Source of the DNA: Azadirachta indica | Lineage: Eukaryota; Streptophyta; Magnoliopsida; Sapindales; Meliaceae | DNA: 64,000 nt | Assembly: GCA_022749755.1 (NCBI GenBank) | Contig: CM040450.1 | Location: forward strand, 7,306,913-7,370,912 | Direction: 5' to 3' | In this document: one piece after another, positions 1 to 12,114 of the stretch | How the letters are laid out: each line of letters begins with the position of its first letter | How positions within the stretch are numbered: the first letter of the stretch is position 1 | Program-made: the position numbers and the translations under genes | Notes under the pieces: model-generated | What the model saw: the letters and a program-made list of their open reading frames with translations, nothing else | What the model was told of the DNA's origin: nothing | The model's database searches: none

Positions 1-688
1 TTGACTAGAAAAACAATAGAAAAACATACTCTAAATACAATTAATTGAATGATTAACTTATACCATCTCATAATGTTTTGACGAAGCAGTAGAGTTGGTT
101 CACATATGGGGTTCATTTCTTATTCTCTAATTGGTTAACTTGCATTGGCATTTTTGTAAATTCTGTTTTACTTTCATTGTGATTAGTCATTCAGGCTTTA
201 TAGCTTTTGTTGAAGTAATTTCCAATCATTTTTTGTGTGGGTACTTGTCCTGTGACTTGTTAGTCATCTATTACCTAAAGCTTTTGGGTTGAATTTGCAT
301 AACTTAGTGTGGGAGAAAGATTAGTAACCTCCATTGTTACAGCCAGCCATTGCTCAATTTGCATGCCTGTTTCTTTTTTTGGTCTTGGGATCTACATACT
401 AGGCCAACTATTTTTGGAGCCTGCAAGTGAAAGGAGTTTTAGATTATTTTATGTATTTATTTTTGTTATGCGTGGCTACTTATGCTACTGTTATCTCCCA
501 CACATATCGGCTTCAGCCTCTTTTTTTCCCCTAACAGTTTAATGTCCCTTTTCAATACTATAAGTAACAAATTCTGTTGGCTACTGTTTATTTTGCATCA
601 AATCAATATCTGCTGATATGCCTATGTTAACCATATTGATTTTAGGCTATGCTTCATTTTTTATCCTCATCACACTGTGTATGTACAG
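1..688 (+). other. Partial first intron of the RABE1-like gene
   Basis: No protein-coding similarity is visible here. The downstream exon begins at 689 inside the P-loop glycine codon (after the acceptor ending tgtacag), so this stretch is read as the 3' part of the intron between the missing first exon and exon 2. The open frame at 309-542 has no recognisable product. The stretch is T-rich, as expected of a plant intron. Confidence 0.75.
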
Positions 689-2739
689 GTGTGGGAAAAA
701 GTTGCCTGCTACTGCGTTTCTCAGATGATTCTTTTACAACAAGCTTCATTACGACAATTGGGTCTGTTTCTAAAACCATCATTCTTGTGATTATTACTAT
801 TCTATATTTTTTACTCTTTCCTGAACATTTAATTTTCCTATCAGGATTGACTTTAAGATTAGGACCATTGAGCTTGATGGGAAGCGCATTAAATTACAAA
901 TATGGGATACTGCTGGACAGGAACGTTTTCGAACAATTACAACAGGTGCCTATTAATTTGTTGGTAGTACTCTTTAAGTCTGAGGACTATGTTCTTATTG
1001 AGGGCCAAAAGTATTGCTGAGCAATCTGAAATATTTAATCCACTTGATTGATCAATTTCAGGTTATTGATTGTGTTTGATAAAAAAGGGTTGCTTTATTA
1101 TGTTCAGACAAGGGAGCGCAAAGCAGAATATAATTGTCAATTTCTTGTAATTATGACCACCTCTTTGCATATATCAAAAAAGCACTGTCAGAATGAAATA
1201 TATAAGCATTTGTGGATCTATGTTACATTGGATAGGTTTAGTTATTGCCTGTTAGATGCATAGTATGCTGCATTGTGGATCCACTATTCGTTATGTCACT
1301 TGGGCATCTTCTAGGCCTAAGATGGACCTGATTGGATGATTACCAAGCATAAATGATATCATATTCTTACAGGGGAGTTTGAGTTTTATGGTAAACAATA
1401 TAAAGTTATCTACACAGCCCTTGTAATTGCTCAATGTCATTAAGCTTGTTTGTTCTAGATCTTTGGGTAATGCTAGGTGGGTTTTCTTTCTTGCTTTCAT
1501 ATTTTCTTTAGCTGTTCATGTCCTCTTCTTGATGACTGCCTTAATGGTTATTATTTTGTGTTGTTGTTAAGGTTTCAATGTTTACATTATTCATAAGAAA
1601 CTCAATGATCTTGAATGTTTAATTTCTTTCATTTGTTTGAATTATTTTTGACTTTGATCTCTTTTTCTAATGTAGCTTATTACAGGGGAGCCATGGGCAT
1701 ATTGCTGGTTTATGATGTGACAGATGAGTCATCTTTTAACAGTATGCCTTTGTCTTTCTCTCCTCAATTTCTTTTACTCTGCTGAGAAGAAAAATATATT
1801 AATTAAAATATCTTAGCTTACAGGAAGAGGGGACCAGCTGTCCACACAACAAACGACAGTTGTCTTATCTCTGTGTTTTGTTTCTATATATTAGGCTTAA
1901 ATCATTTGTGAGCTAAATTATTGACATAGTAAGCGTGAAACTTTTCAAGTTTTCTTTTTAATATCTGATCCAATTATTATGTAGACATTAGGAACTGGAT
2001 GAGGAACATAGAGCAGCATGCCGCTGATAATGTCAACAAAATATTGGTGGGTAACAAAGCCGATATGGATGAGAGCAAAAGGGTAATGAATGAAACACGT
2101 CTATAAGATTAGCTTGGAGTTTTACTTTTCTGAACCTAATGGTGATAACTGTTTAATCATTTCTTATAGGCTGTCCCAACAGCAAAGGGGCAAGCATTAG
2201 CTGATGAATATGGTATCAAATTCTTTGAGACGGTAAGTATGTAATGTATTGAGTGGTAATTATGAGTTTATAATACCTATGGGGAAGCTTGCTAGCTCAG
2301 ATATGTTATGTAAATAAATTTTGTTGCTACTTTTGCCTTTAGGACTGAACTGAATAATTAGCAAAAGTAATATCTAGCTTCTGTTGGATGAGTTGGCTAG
2401 GCTACATATTCCTGCCCTCATGGACTTGAGGACTTCTTTTAGTACTTCACTAACACTATTGAGCAATTTTTGCAGAGTGCAAAAACAAATTTCAACGTGG
2501 AGCAGGTTTTCTTTTCAATTGCAAGAGACATAAAGCAAAGACTTGTGGAGACCGATTCAAAAGCAGAGGTATATATAATTTATCTTCTGAACTTTTGTAA
2601 TGATTGGCACAATATTTTAAACTAATATTTCATAATTCTGCCTTCTTAATTCCAGCCTCAAACTATCAAGATCACTAAACCGGACCCTGCCAAGGGAGGA
2701 ACAGCTGCTCCTGAGAAATCTGCATGCTGCAGTACTTGA
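689..2739 (+). CDS. RABE1: RABE1-type (Rab8-like) small GTPase, 5' end outside window
   Basis: Small Rab GTPase. In plants the RABE1 group acts in post-Golgi secretion to the plasma membrane (family knowledge). Seven exons are visible: 689-761, 845-945, 1676-1741, 1985-2082, 2170-2232, 2476-2568 and 2656-2739, all with GT..AG introns and consistent phase. They encode 191 residues plus part of a split codon; the family is usually about 216 aa, so about 25 N-terminal residues (including the start of the P-loop) lie left of the window. Visible motifs in order: [13 protein letters not shown] (P-loop end), TTIGIDFK (switch I), WDTAGQERF (G3), [26 protein letters not shown] (G4), ETSAKTN (G5) and a C-terminal SACCST with the two prenylated cysteines. 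No frameshift or internal stop was seen. It runs tail-to-tail with the RABC1-like gene. Subgroup assignment rests on switch I, the [12 protein letters not shown] stretch and the tail. Confidence 0.95.
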
Positions 2740-4182
2740 GGTGAGGTTTAAGAGAACCAAGATTGTCTGCATTCCTCTTGCTTGTGTTGTAGTCGGATCC
2801 TGAGGAGCCAATTTGCAGTTTGCCAAGGTGCGTAATTGTATTGGTGGCACCATCTGCTCATAATATTGTAATTTCTTCCAAAAACTGTGGGGAGGGGAGT
2901 AAATCATTTAGATGCTTTACAAGATTTGTATTACCTGTCATCCTGCAAAGGTTTATAACGATTTTATTTCTGAGTGTTGTTGATTGTTTTTCATACAATG
3001 AGTAGGTGCTGATGATCCATGACCTAAAATTATCATTGTATCGTATTGTTGTATTGTAGTACTATGTTCAAAAACAAATTGATAGTTACTACATTAACCT
3101 GATGTTGCGGGGACTCGTTTAGAAAAATTTCTCTGTAGAAGCAAGGAATAGATGTTGCCTGCAAGTTTCCGATGGTGATATTCTTTCTCATTCTTATGCC
3201 CTGTGCTGTGTTGTTCTATTTTGTCATCTTTTATTTTTTTAATCGGCTGATTTTAAAGATGAATGAAAAAAATGAATCTAATCTATATGTAAAAGGCCTG
3301 CTTTACTTTGATTGTTGTTATATACTGAATTGATGTTTCTCTTAAAAATTAGTTTTGAAAATGCAAATTGAAAATTAAACCAAAAAATTGTTTTTTTTTT
3401 TATTTTAAAAAATAGTGATAGATATCACTTTTTATTGGTAATTTATTAAAAATTTTTAATTTAATTCAAATTTAAATTAAAAATTAGTAAAATAAATAAA
3501 TAATAGAACAGTACAAAACCAAGCCGATGTTACTGTTTAGTTATCTCGATTTGATTTAATATGTTACATTCAGCTCTACGATGCGACTCCTAACTCTTAC
3601 ATTGTAATCAATAAAACTGTGATATTGAATACCTTTTTTCTTTTTTAAATTTTTATGCAGTGATACTCAAATTTTTTGTTAAAATTTTCATTTTATGGGT
3701 TAATTTAAACAATTTAAGAGTTACACAAAAAAATCTACAAAATTGTAAGAGAAGAATTGAAAGACTATTACTCAAAGCATGCATAAAGTAGAAGTCTCAC
3801 TCATAAAATCAATAAATTAAAACACAAGCAAATTCTGTTGTTCTAACATGAATCAGTAACCGAATTTTAAAAGCCAAAAAAAAAAAAGGCAAGCATTTAC
3901 TACATGAGCTAATTCCTGTTATTCAGAGCACTAGCATTCTCATAGAAAGGTACAACTATGGAAAGGCAACTCAATGACAACAACAACAGCAGCAGCAGCA
4001 GCAGCACTACTAAGATATCATATGATATATAAGGAAGAAGAAGATGAAATTATAAATATACAACATTATCTTCTGATCATCATCATGTTAATGAAGAAGC
4101 AGCAGTTTATGTGCCATTTGCAGGCAGGCAGCCTGTGTCTTCTATTTGATAACAAGCCTTTGCTTTGATTTTGTACCGGGAT
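2740..4182. other. Convergent intergenic region: 3' UTRs of both Rab genes
   Basis: This 1.44-kb spacer lies between the stop codons of two convergent genes. The RABE1-like 3' UTR probably fills the first 500-550 bases, up to the T-rich stretch ending near 3300. The RABC1-like 3' UTR should lie at the right end and contain the CAA/CAG repeat. About 3340-3900 is AT-rich with no recognisable gene. Transcript ends cannot be fixed without RNA data. Confidence 0.6.
3978..4004. repeat. (CAA)3(CAG)6 trinucleotide repeat
   Basis: Three CAA units (3978-3986) are followed by six CAG units (3987-4004) on +. The RABC1-like gene is read on -, so if its 3' UTR reaches this far (the stop is at 4183) the transcript would carry (CUG)6(UUG)3. 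Confidence 0.9.
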
Positions 4183-4446
4183 TTATGAGCAACAGCCACC
4201 AGCAGGAGGTGATTGGTTTTCTGTTTTCTGCTTTAAAATGTTTCTTTTAACTACAGTAGACCCTTCTTCTAAAAGACTAGGAACCTCCATTATCTGTAGT
4301 ACAATAATCATTTCAATCATTTAATTAATCATCAAAACTTGAGTAGAAACAAAGCATGAATTCTCATTGAGGTGATACAAGAGATCAGGGGTTCGGATCC
4401 TCCTCACACCAAGATTGGGGAGAGCATTGGTTTATGTCTTGTAATG

Positions 4447-4498
<52 letters not shown>

Positions 4499-7152
4499 AA
4501 TTGCCAGTGTTATACAGGACATGTGTAAATGCTTTCTCAAAGAGTACAGTACCTTCAATGCAAGCTCCTCAAAGCACTGCTCCACATTTTCTCTGGTTTT
4601 AGCACTACATTCAAGAAATAAACAACCATGCTCTTTTGCAAGAGCAATCCCCTCTTCTCTGCTTACAACCCTTTCAGACTCCTGAAACCATATACATAAC
4701 TTACATATAAAATAACAGTGTTCTCTAAACTGTGATAAGTAAGGTGTTGGTCCTCTATCTATCAATTCATTTAACTTTCTATTCTGGGATTAAAAATCTT
4801 CAGCAAGAAAAAAATATAGACGATAACACTTACTCGGTCAACTTTATTTCCAACCAACATTTTGACACAATCCGGATTGGTGGAGTAAAGATCCACCTCC
4901 TTAGCCCATACATCTGACAAATTGGTGAATGTTTCTCTCCTTGTCACATCATAAACTGCAATAAAAACCAAGTAACCAAGTTATAACGTAAATGATCTAT
5001 GATATGGACAAACTGAAGTTATGTTAAGAAAAGTAATTCAACAATAGCAGGAAGCAGCATGTAGTTGCAGTCATGATTTAAGATGATATAGCAAAATAAG
5101 TTTCAGGCCAGTGGTTTGCAAATGCCACAAATCACCAGTCTAATATAGCATGTAACGACAACTAACAGAAGCTTACTTTGTCAATTGAATATCAAATAAT
5201 AGACAAACATTTCCATGAGGAAATGAATTCTAAAAATATTCTAGTTTTAATGATCAAGCATGCTGCAATCACTTCTATCTTTCGCATGATTACTCTGGAT
5301 AAAGAAAAAGTGAAGGCACAAAAAGTTTTTGGAGAAACCTCATTTCTTATTTAGCGGGGGCCAGAAAGCACATTGTTTTCCAAGTTGCTAAGAACAATAT
5401 AATAAGATTAAAAAAAGACCTTTTAAGAACCATTATTAACCTATGGTGATGCCATCTTTTGTATTTCCTTTCACTTATCTGTCAACATAGATGCCTTCTA
5501 GTAATTCTAAATCCTAGTCACCCCAATTTCAACTGAACCATTTCAGTCATTTTAGGAGAAGAGTTTGATCAGAAGATTGTAATTTAATGGGACGGTGCTT
5601 TCCGTCTTGGCAGTCAAACTAGCATCTAAGCCAGCCAACTTCTCTTACAGCTACTAGACATATCAGTACCTCCCATGAATTTGGATGCCAAAACACACAT
5701 ATTTTGCAAGTTGATACCATTGACCCAATAATAATAAACTAAATCAAGAAATAGAAGCTTTTCATTCATGCTTATTAAAATGGCTTGCAACAGATATTGT
5801 AGATGGCATACCAAGAATGATTCCTTGAGCACCTCTATAATAAGAGCTTGTTAAAGTTCTGAATCTCTCTTGTCCAGCTGCAAGAAACAAAAGATTTTAC
5901 AGAAAAATAAAAAATTTGAAAACTATAATGTGTATTCTAAGAAGAAATACTTCAATGGGATGACAAAAGGATAACTTATACTATCAAAATGAGGAACCAC
6001 CTATAAAACGGTTAAATTTAGTCAAGCAATAAATTTTCTTGAACATCATAATAGAGTGCAATCTATAAACAGAAAAGTGGTCTATAAAAATCATTTGTAT
6101 AATTAACTAAATTAATCTATGACGATCATTGTTGCCGTTCAAGTTCAGAATTCTACTTCAATGGATAATTAAATTGAAGCCGACCAAAAATTTCAGTGAA
6201 ACATAATAGAGCTACCATTTTTTTATATAACTTGACAAAACACCTTCCCAGGAGGAAAGTTCAGTTAATAGATTGTAAAATTCATTACTGAGGGAAGTCA
6301 TAGAGGGTGGTTAGATGTGGGCATTTGGTGATCACATATTCTCAATTTTTATATTTATATTTGATGAACTAAATTCAATTCATCAAATTCTATTCTAGCA
6401 TCATCTAGAAAGCTTCAAAAAATGGCAATGAAAATGACATAATAACAAGAAATCAAGTCATATTGGTGAGAACATCAAGAGGTCTTAGATATTTGTTTTA
6501 CTAATAATTCTCAGATTCTAAACAAAGAATAGAACATGGTGATAGCTCTTGCTCACCCGTATCCCAAATTGTCAGCTTCAATCTTTTCCCACCGACTGTT
6601 AGCTGCTTGATCTTAAAATCCACACCTGCACAACACAGGAGAACAAAAATAACATAATCAATCTCCATAACCACGAATATTGAAATGCATAAATCAATTA
6701 CAAAAATCAACTGGATATCTCCATCTGTGACAAGAAATTAAATCAAATGAATACATTTTATTTGCACTAAATAATGCCATCAAAGATGAGAAGTACGTGA
6801 TGAGGATTCCCAAATCAATTAAATATTTGGATTATAAATGCAGAACAGAACGGCTAGAAGAACTTATAATTAAACCATAAAAATTAAGATCTTATATTTT
6901 CTAATCAGCTTAATTAGTTGCACTGAAAACTCAAAATTTTCCCAGCAGCCAAACAGAATGTGAAGTAAACTAAACGAAAAAAATACTAAAAGAATTAAAA
7001 AAAAAATTACCAATGGTAGGTGCAAGATCATCTGCAGCAGCGGAAATGAAGCTAACAAGAAGACTGCTTTTACCAACCCCAGAATCACCGATCAACAAGA
7101 TCTTGAAAGAAAGATCGTAGCTATTGTTGCTCTGCCCAGAAGAAGATCCCAT
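4183..7152 (-). CDS. RABC1: RABC1-type (Rab18-like) small GTPase
   Basis: Complete six-exon gene on -: 7152-7011, 6625-6557, 5877-5812, 4955-4834, 4681-4553 and 4293-4183. The exons total 639 nt, giving 212 aa, the usual RABC1 length. The start is the ATG at 7152-7150, in phase with the conserved body; an in-frame ATG 15 nt upstream (7167) would add five residues but is not needed. Motifs: GDSGVGKSS (P-loop, about residues 22-30), APTIGVDFK (switch I), WDTAGQERF (G3), [26 protein letters not shown] (G4), ECSAKT (G5), the linker [12 protein letters not shown] and a C-terminal GGCCS for double geranylgeranylation. The family acts on ER, Golgi and lipid-associated membranes (Rab18-like; general knowledge). 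Splice borders are GT..AG and phase is kept throughout. The last intron holds a long GA tract and a possible SINE fragment. Confidence 0.96.
4355..4445 (+). repeat. Possible SINE fragment in the last RABC1-like intron
   Basis: The segment contains a good tRNA-like B box (GGGTTCGGATCCTCC, around 4388-4402). The A box is poor and no target duplication was found. It lies antisense to the host intron and ends next to the GA microsatellite. Confidence 0.35.
4450..4495. repeat. (AG)23 microsatellite
   Basis: A pure dinucleotide run of about 46 bases inside the last intron of the RABC1-like gene, about 55 nt downstream of the exon-5 donor. In the sense orientation of the host transcript it is a CU tract. 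Confidence 0.97.
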
Positions 7153-7420
7153 TATCAAATAATCCAAACAAACTCAAATGAATCTAACTGAGACCCAGTT
7201 CTCTTTTTGTTCCAACTATCTTCTCTTCTGTTCTACTCAGCTATGTGCTGTTGGTAATGACGAACAGAACTAAGCGTTGGGTATTAGAAGAATGATGTGC
7301 GTCTTTTTTGTCCGTCTAAAAGGTGCACTGCAAGTGCAGAAACATAACTATGTATATTTTATAGAGAGAGAGAGAGGGAGATGTAAAGAAAGGGAAAGGT
7401 GGCAGAAGAAGAAGTAGTGG
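7153..7420 (-). promoter_or_regulatory. Promoter and 5' leader of the RABC1-like gene
   Basis: On - a TATA box reads TATAAAATA at about 7363-7355, just downstream of a CT-rich tract (7362-7380 on +). A start site about 30 bases further on would give a 5' leader of roughly 170 nt. CT-rich tracts near the TATA box are common in plant promoters. The start site is inferred. Confidence 0.55.
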
Positions 7421-8450
7421 GCATCAATGCTGTATATGCTTTGTTTACAAAAACAAGTTAAAGAAAACGGCTAACTGCAGAGAAGAGAAGAGAATAACAC
7501 TGCACCCCAACGTTATTCTTTACTTTTTCTTTTCATTTTTCACATTCTTTTATCTTAAACAAATATTATATACAACCCTAAAGTTTAGTTTAATCTACGT
7601 TTTACTCGCATTATTTCTATAATACTAGTTTAGTTTCGTGAGTTTGGACGGAAATAAGGGTTATGCACTATATTTTGATCTTAAATAGGTGTTGAGTTTT
7701 TAGAGGGTTGAGTTTTTATTTTTTATAATATTATTTAAAAAATGAATAGTAAAACTAAAAAAATATATCATTACGAAGAGTCACCGAAATTGTTACTTTA
7801 TTTAATTGCAGTAAAAGATTTTTAATTTATATGTTGATGAGGGTATTTTTTTACAGTTTGATAGAACTAAAAAAGCTAAATTTGATATTACCAATAATAG
7901 ATAGTCAATGATGATAATTACAATGGGTGAATAGTTGCTAATAATAAAATATTTTATTTATATTTTATTATATAGAGACAAATTAATAATTTTATATTTT
8001 TATACTATTTTATAAACTATTAAATTTAAACACCCCGTTAATTAAGACTGAATTTAACATGTACATTAATTATAATATATTAATTATGCATTAATTATAT
8101 GTGTCAAATTTAATCTCAATTATTAAAGATACTTTAATTTAATAATTAATCGTTAATATAAATATATGTATAAAAATATGAAATTACATACTCTTTCACT
8201 TAGTGTATATGAATGTATCTTAATTAATTTATAAAATATTAATAAATATTATATCATAAATATATTATTTTATAAAAGAAGATTCTGTTTGCTTATTTTT
8301 TATGATTGTTAACTATTATTTTACGTAGACAGAAAAGTAATTGTAATATTAAAAGTGAATTTTTTTGTCCACATTCATGAATTAACCTAACGGATAGAGT
8401 TTATATGAAAATATTTTAAATCAATAAAATTATAATGTATATTTGACAAA
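7421..8450. other. AT-rich intergenic DNA with a fold-back MITE
   Basis: No gene is visible. The left part is far-upstream sequence of the RABC1-like gene; 7983-8200 is a fold-back MITE listed separately. Confidence 0.6.
7983..8200. mobile_element. Fold-back MITE, copy 1
   Basis: The two halves are imperfect inverted repeats. The left arm, with TTTTTATACTATTTTATAAA followed by a TATTAAATTTAAAC-type stretch, pairs with the reverse complement of the right arm, and the centre holds attaattatgcattaattat-type sequence. The same architecture recurs near 13.56-13.74 kb and 36.89-37.08 kb. It has no coding capacity. The superfamily is not assigned because no clean target duplication was defined. Confidence 0.6.
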
Positions 8451-8454
8451 CATT

Positions 8455-8620
8455 AGGGGTGTATATGTAGTTTTGCAGTAAGGGAATAAATACCACGCAC
8501 TTTGATGTCCCCTTGCCTCGCCCACGCGGTTGCTAAAGGCGCGTGATGGTATCGCTCCTCTCCACGTGCAGGCGCACTTTCGTCGTAGATATTAGGCCAA
8601 CCGTTGACGTCAGTAGATTG
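8455..8620. promoter_or_regulatory. GC-rich island with ACGT-core motifs
   Basis: An island of much higher GC than its surroundings. It holds a G-box (CACGTG, about 8562), the palindrome TGACGTCA (about 8605, a classic bZIP/TGA site) and CACGCG- and GGCGCG-type motifs. It sits about 1.3 kb upstream of the RABC1-like gene and 10.5 kb from SF3A2. It could be a distal regulatory element, a promoter of an unannotated transcript or a transposon-derived fragment. Confidence 0.35.
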
Positions 8621-10518
8621 TTTAAAGCACTGTAAAACAAACAACACAAGGCTTCTTTCACTTAAACTTTTTGCATGCAATTTAATTTGTGCAAGAATAA
8701 GGATAAGAAACGGTTAATTAATTTGTTTGTTTCCCAACTCAAAATGTTTTAGCCCTCCTCGTTTGTACAATTCGAAGATCCAAAATCTACTAAAAATAGA
8801 AAGTTTTGATTGAAAACAAAAATATTATATTTTGATATTGCAAATTATATATATAATTAAGAGTTTTAATTAAATCTAATCTCTTATACTGCCTGTAAAA
8901 TTTTATAACTAATTCCAATAAAATATGCCTTTACCTTTTAAAAGAAAAATTAGTCTTCATTTTACAATTGGAAGAAATTAAACTTATTGTAAATATCCCG
9001 ACTAAAAAGTGATTGGCCAAAAAAAAAAAGAAAAATATTACTTTTGATTTGATATTTTTAGTAAATATTTTGAATATATAAGATAATTTAATCAATTTAA
9101 ATTTTGTAAACGGCCAACATAATGAATATTTTCAATTTTTTATTTATAAAAATGTCTTAACATTTTCAAATACTAATTAATAAGGGAAAATAAAATATTA
9201 TCCTATATCATAGTTAATTAGTTAAATTTATGTTATTTAATTTTTACGTAATTCTAATATCTAAAGATACATTATTCTTAAGAACGAAATTATAGCATTA
9301 ATAAATTCTAAATAATAATTTTTATGTTATTTTTTAAATACAAAGTAATCAACTCCTGTTCTATAATTTAAAAGTAAAATTTATTTTCTCTACTTTATAA
9401 CTTGTTTTCGAAAAACAATAACCAAACAAGCATTAGGTCTGTTTGTTTTCAGAAAATAAAATGGAAACGTACTGTTGAAAAACAGTAAAGAACATGACTT
9501 TATGTTTTCAATATGTTTGTTCTTTTAAATATCATTATTTTAAGTTTTGTATTTATTGATACCAACTTTTAATTAGTTGAGTTGTAAGATTATGTGTTTT
9601 CGTTAAATTGATATTTTTCTTACTTATTTTAATTATTTTCTTAAAAAGTTTAATAAGTAAAAAATATTTTAATCCCTAAAATTTGAACTACTTTACTAAT
9701 AAATGAGTGAAAAATCACCAACATAATATTTAAGGGACATAATATTAACTACATAAATTTTTGTTTAAGACGCTATCAACTAACAAATTAAGATATTTAA
9801 ATTTATGAAATCATTAAACATGTCAGTTAGTCGATTTTTCTCTTTTCTGTTTTAGTTTGGAGAGATTCAAATTTTCTTTTTCAATTAAGCAAGGGATGTT
9901 GCTTTTGTATTTCAATTTTTTTTTGGTTAATACAAAAAATAATATTAAAAGGATAATCAATAATGCAAGAAATTAAGTGAATTTTGACTTCTTATGAAAT
10001 TTGTCTACTGATAATGAACACATGGTGGCCCTATAAATAAGTGCTTACCATGTTCACTTCAAAATTTGGTACAACTTTTTTTCTTCTCTATTTTGTCTTT
10101 TTAGTGGAAAAATATTTTTAATAAAAAAAAGTTTTACAAAATTTTCACAAATTCATAAAAATAAAGCATTTTATAGAATTGGTCTGATAAATCATTTCTA
10201 AGGCTTGTTTGATTAATTGATATAATGCTAAACTCACTTTGTTTTTATCAAATATTTATGTTACCTCTCGTTATGATACCATAAACTTGAACTTAACAAG
10301 TTTTGATAAGTTAAAATTCGTAATTCTCCATTTTTATTCTCTAACTTCTTGTAAAAGTTTTAACTTTTTATTTTGTCTTTATAAATTAAAAAGGAAGATT
10401 AATACATGTCTCCCAGAAGTTTGAATAAATGACGAATACTCTTAAGTTTGGGAGGTGAGCAAATATCCTTATGAAAATTTTAAGAAATAGGCCAATGTCC
10501 TGTTGCAATAACACCATA
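8621..10518. other. AT-rich intergenic DNA, no gene seen
   Basis: Long A/T runs and stop codons in all frames. Nothing with recognisable coding or element structure. Confidence 0.6.
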
Positions 10519-10694
10519 ACAGGCAGTGGTGGAGCCATATTAGGGCAAGAGCCATCGTACAAAAAATTTTGAAGTTTTTGGATAAAAATTTTCAATTTAG
10601 CCTTTTAAATTTTATTTTCATTGTTTTGCCCCCCATAGACTTTAGATTATTACATTTTGGCCTTCTCATAACATTAATCCTAGCTCTACCACTA
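10519..10694. mobile_element. Small repeat with AGTGGYRGAGCY-type inverted ends
   Basis: The left end reads GCAGTGGTGGAGCCA (about 10523-10537) and the right end is its near inverse (TAGCTCTACCACTAA, 10681-10695). The interior has the 'gccctc.. ttttggcc' character of the widespread plant repeats that end in CAGTGGCGGAGCC. It is a non-coding, MITE-sized insertion. Exact ends and superfamily are uncertain. Confidence 0.5.
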
Positions 10695-12114
10695 ATACCA
10701 AGGATAAAATGTTAAAATTAAAAAATTTTATGTTAATTTGTTACTTTAATAAACTTCAAAAAAAATATTATTATCCAAAAAATACTGACAATGAGTTGGG
10801 ACAAACCTAAATAATTATTTTGCAAGAAAAAAAAGGGTTAGTAGTATTTATAAAATATTAAAAAGAAAAAAATGAGACTGTATTTATAATATTTGCATTA
10901 AATTTGACATGATTGTTGTTTGTTTTAATTAAAACTCGCAAGTATATGAATTGCATGTAGCATGTTATTTATTCCACAAAGTTGATTCTATATAGAATAT
11001 GAAAATCATTATTTTGTAACTAGTAAATCTTAGGTTGAATGATCGATAAGTGATTTGATAATAGAAAATTAAAATAACTATTAATTAATGAATTAAAATG
11101 GCAAAATTTAGAGAATATTTAGGTGTTAAGGCTCAATCCATTATTGATTATCTTATTCAGAGTATTAAATATGATTTGAAAGTTATAGAACTTATATCAA
11201 TGATGGTTTTCTAGCGTGCGATAAACATGTTTACTCATCAGTTTTGAATATTTTCACACATCAATTTTCCATTAATTATTAGTTAATCTTAGCGTAAGAT
11301 TTAACTCGTCATCTTAAAACATGCAACAATGCTTAGTGTGGGCTATCATTAACATGCCGAGTATGCATTAGATGTTGTGAAAACAAGAAAACATTGCATT
11401 AATAGTCAAATTGGTGTGGTTATCATGGTAATACAATTCATTTACATATGAAGCATTAAGATAAGGGCTTGGTGTGGTCCCCAAACCTTTTATCAATATA
11501 TTCCTTAATTGAATAATAAAAGTTGTAATTCAATCTTTGGATTGATATGGTCCTTAGATTTGCACTAATACATGACCCATTTAAAAGTCCAGACTGTTAT
11601 TTCCAAGTCATTAAACCAAGTTTAAAGTCTAGGTTGACACTCCCAAATTATTAAAACATGTAATGATTAAAGTTACAAATCTTAAATTATTCAATTAAGT
11701 AACATTAGTCAATATGTATAATAGAAATGATCAACGTCATTAAATTCCAAACATCCAAAATGAACAAAAACCCATAAATATATACAATCAACATTTCATC
11801 TTTTAACCCTAACTAAAAAGTTTAGCCACTTAAATACATAATCAAAAACTCTAGATCACATGTAAAAAACATGGGATAGAGAATAAAAACTAATTTGGAG
11901 TTCAACTCCATAAATCTTCCTTGCAATCCTCCTTGTTGTGGACCAAACTTTCTTCCTCAAATTCTTCCATTTTTCTCCCATTTTTCTCTCGTTTCTCTCT
12001 AAAACTCTCTATTCTAAGTATAGTATAGTGGTTGACTTTCGAAAAATATGAAAACCTAGGAAATATACAAATTAGCCTACTCAATATTGATCTAAGGGCT
12101 AAAAACATTCAATG

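Noticed and set aside
309..542. 77-codon open frame on + before the RABE1 exons
   Set aside because: Hydrophobic, T-rich intron sequence with no family similarity; the gene's real exon starts at 689.
4380..4405. tRNA gene suggested by GGGTTCGGATCC
   Set aside because: Only a B-box-like segment is present; no cloverleaf arms or acceptor pairing could be found, so at most a SINE fragment.
7150..7167. Alternative start of the RABC1-like protein five codons upstream
   Set aside because: MDYLI is not part of the family N-terminus; the ATG at 7152 gives the usual 212 residues.
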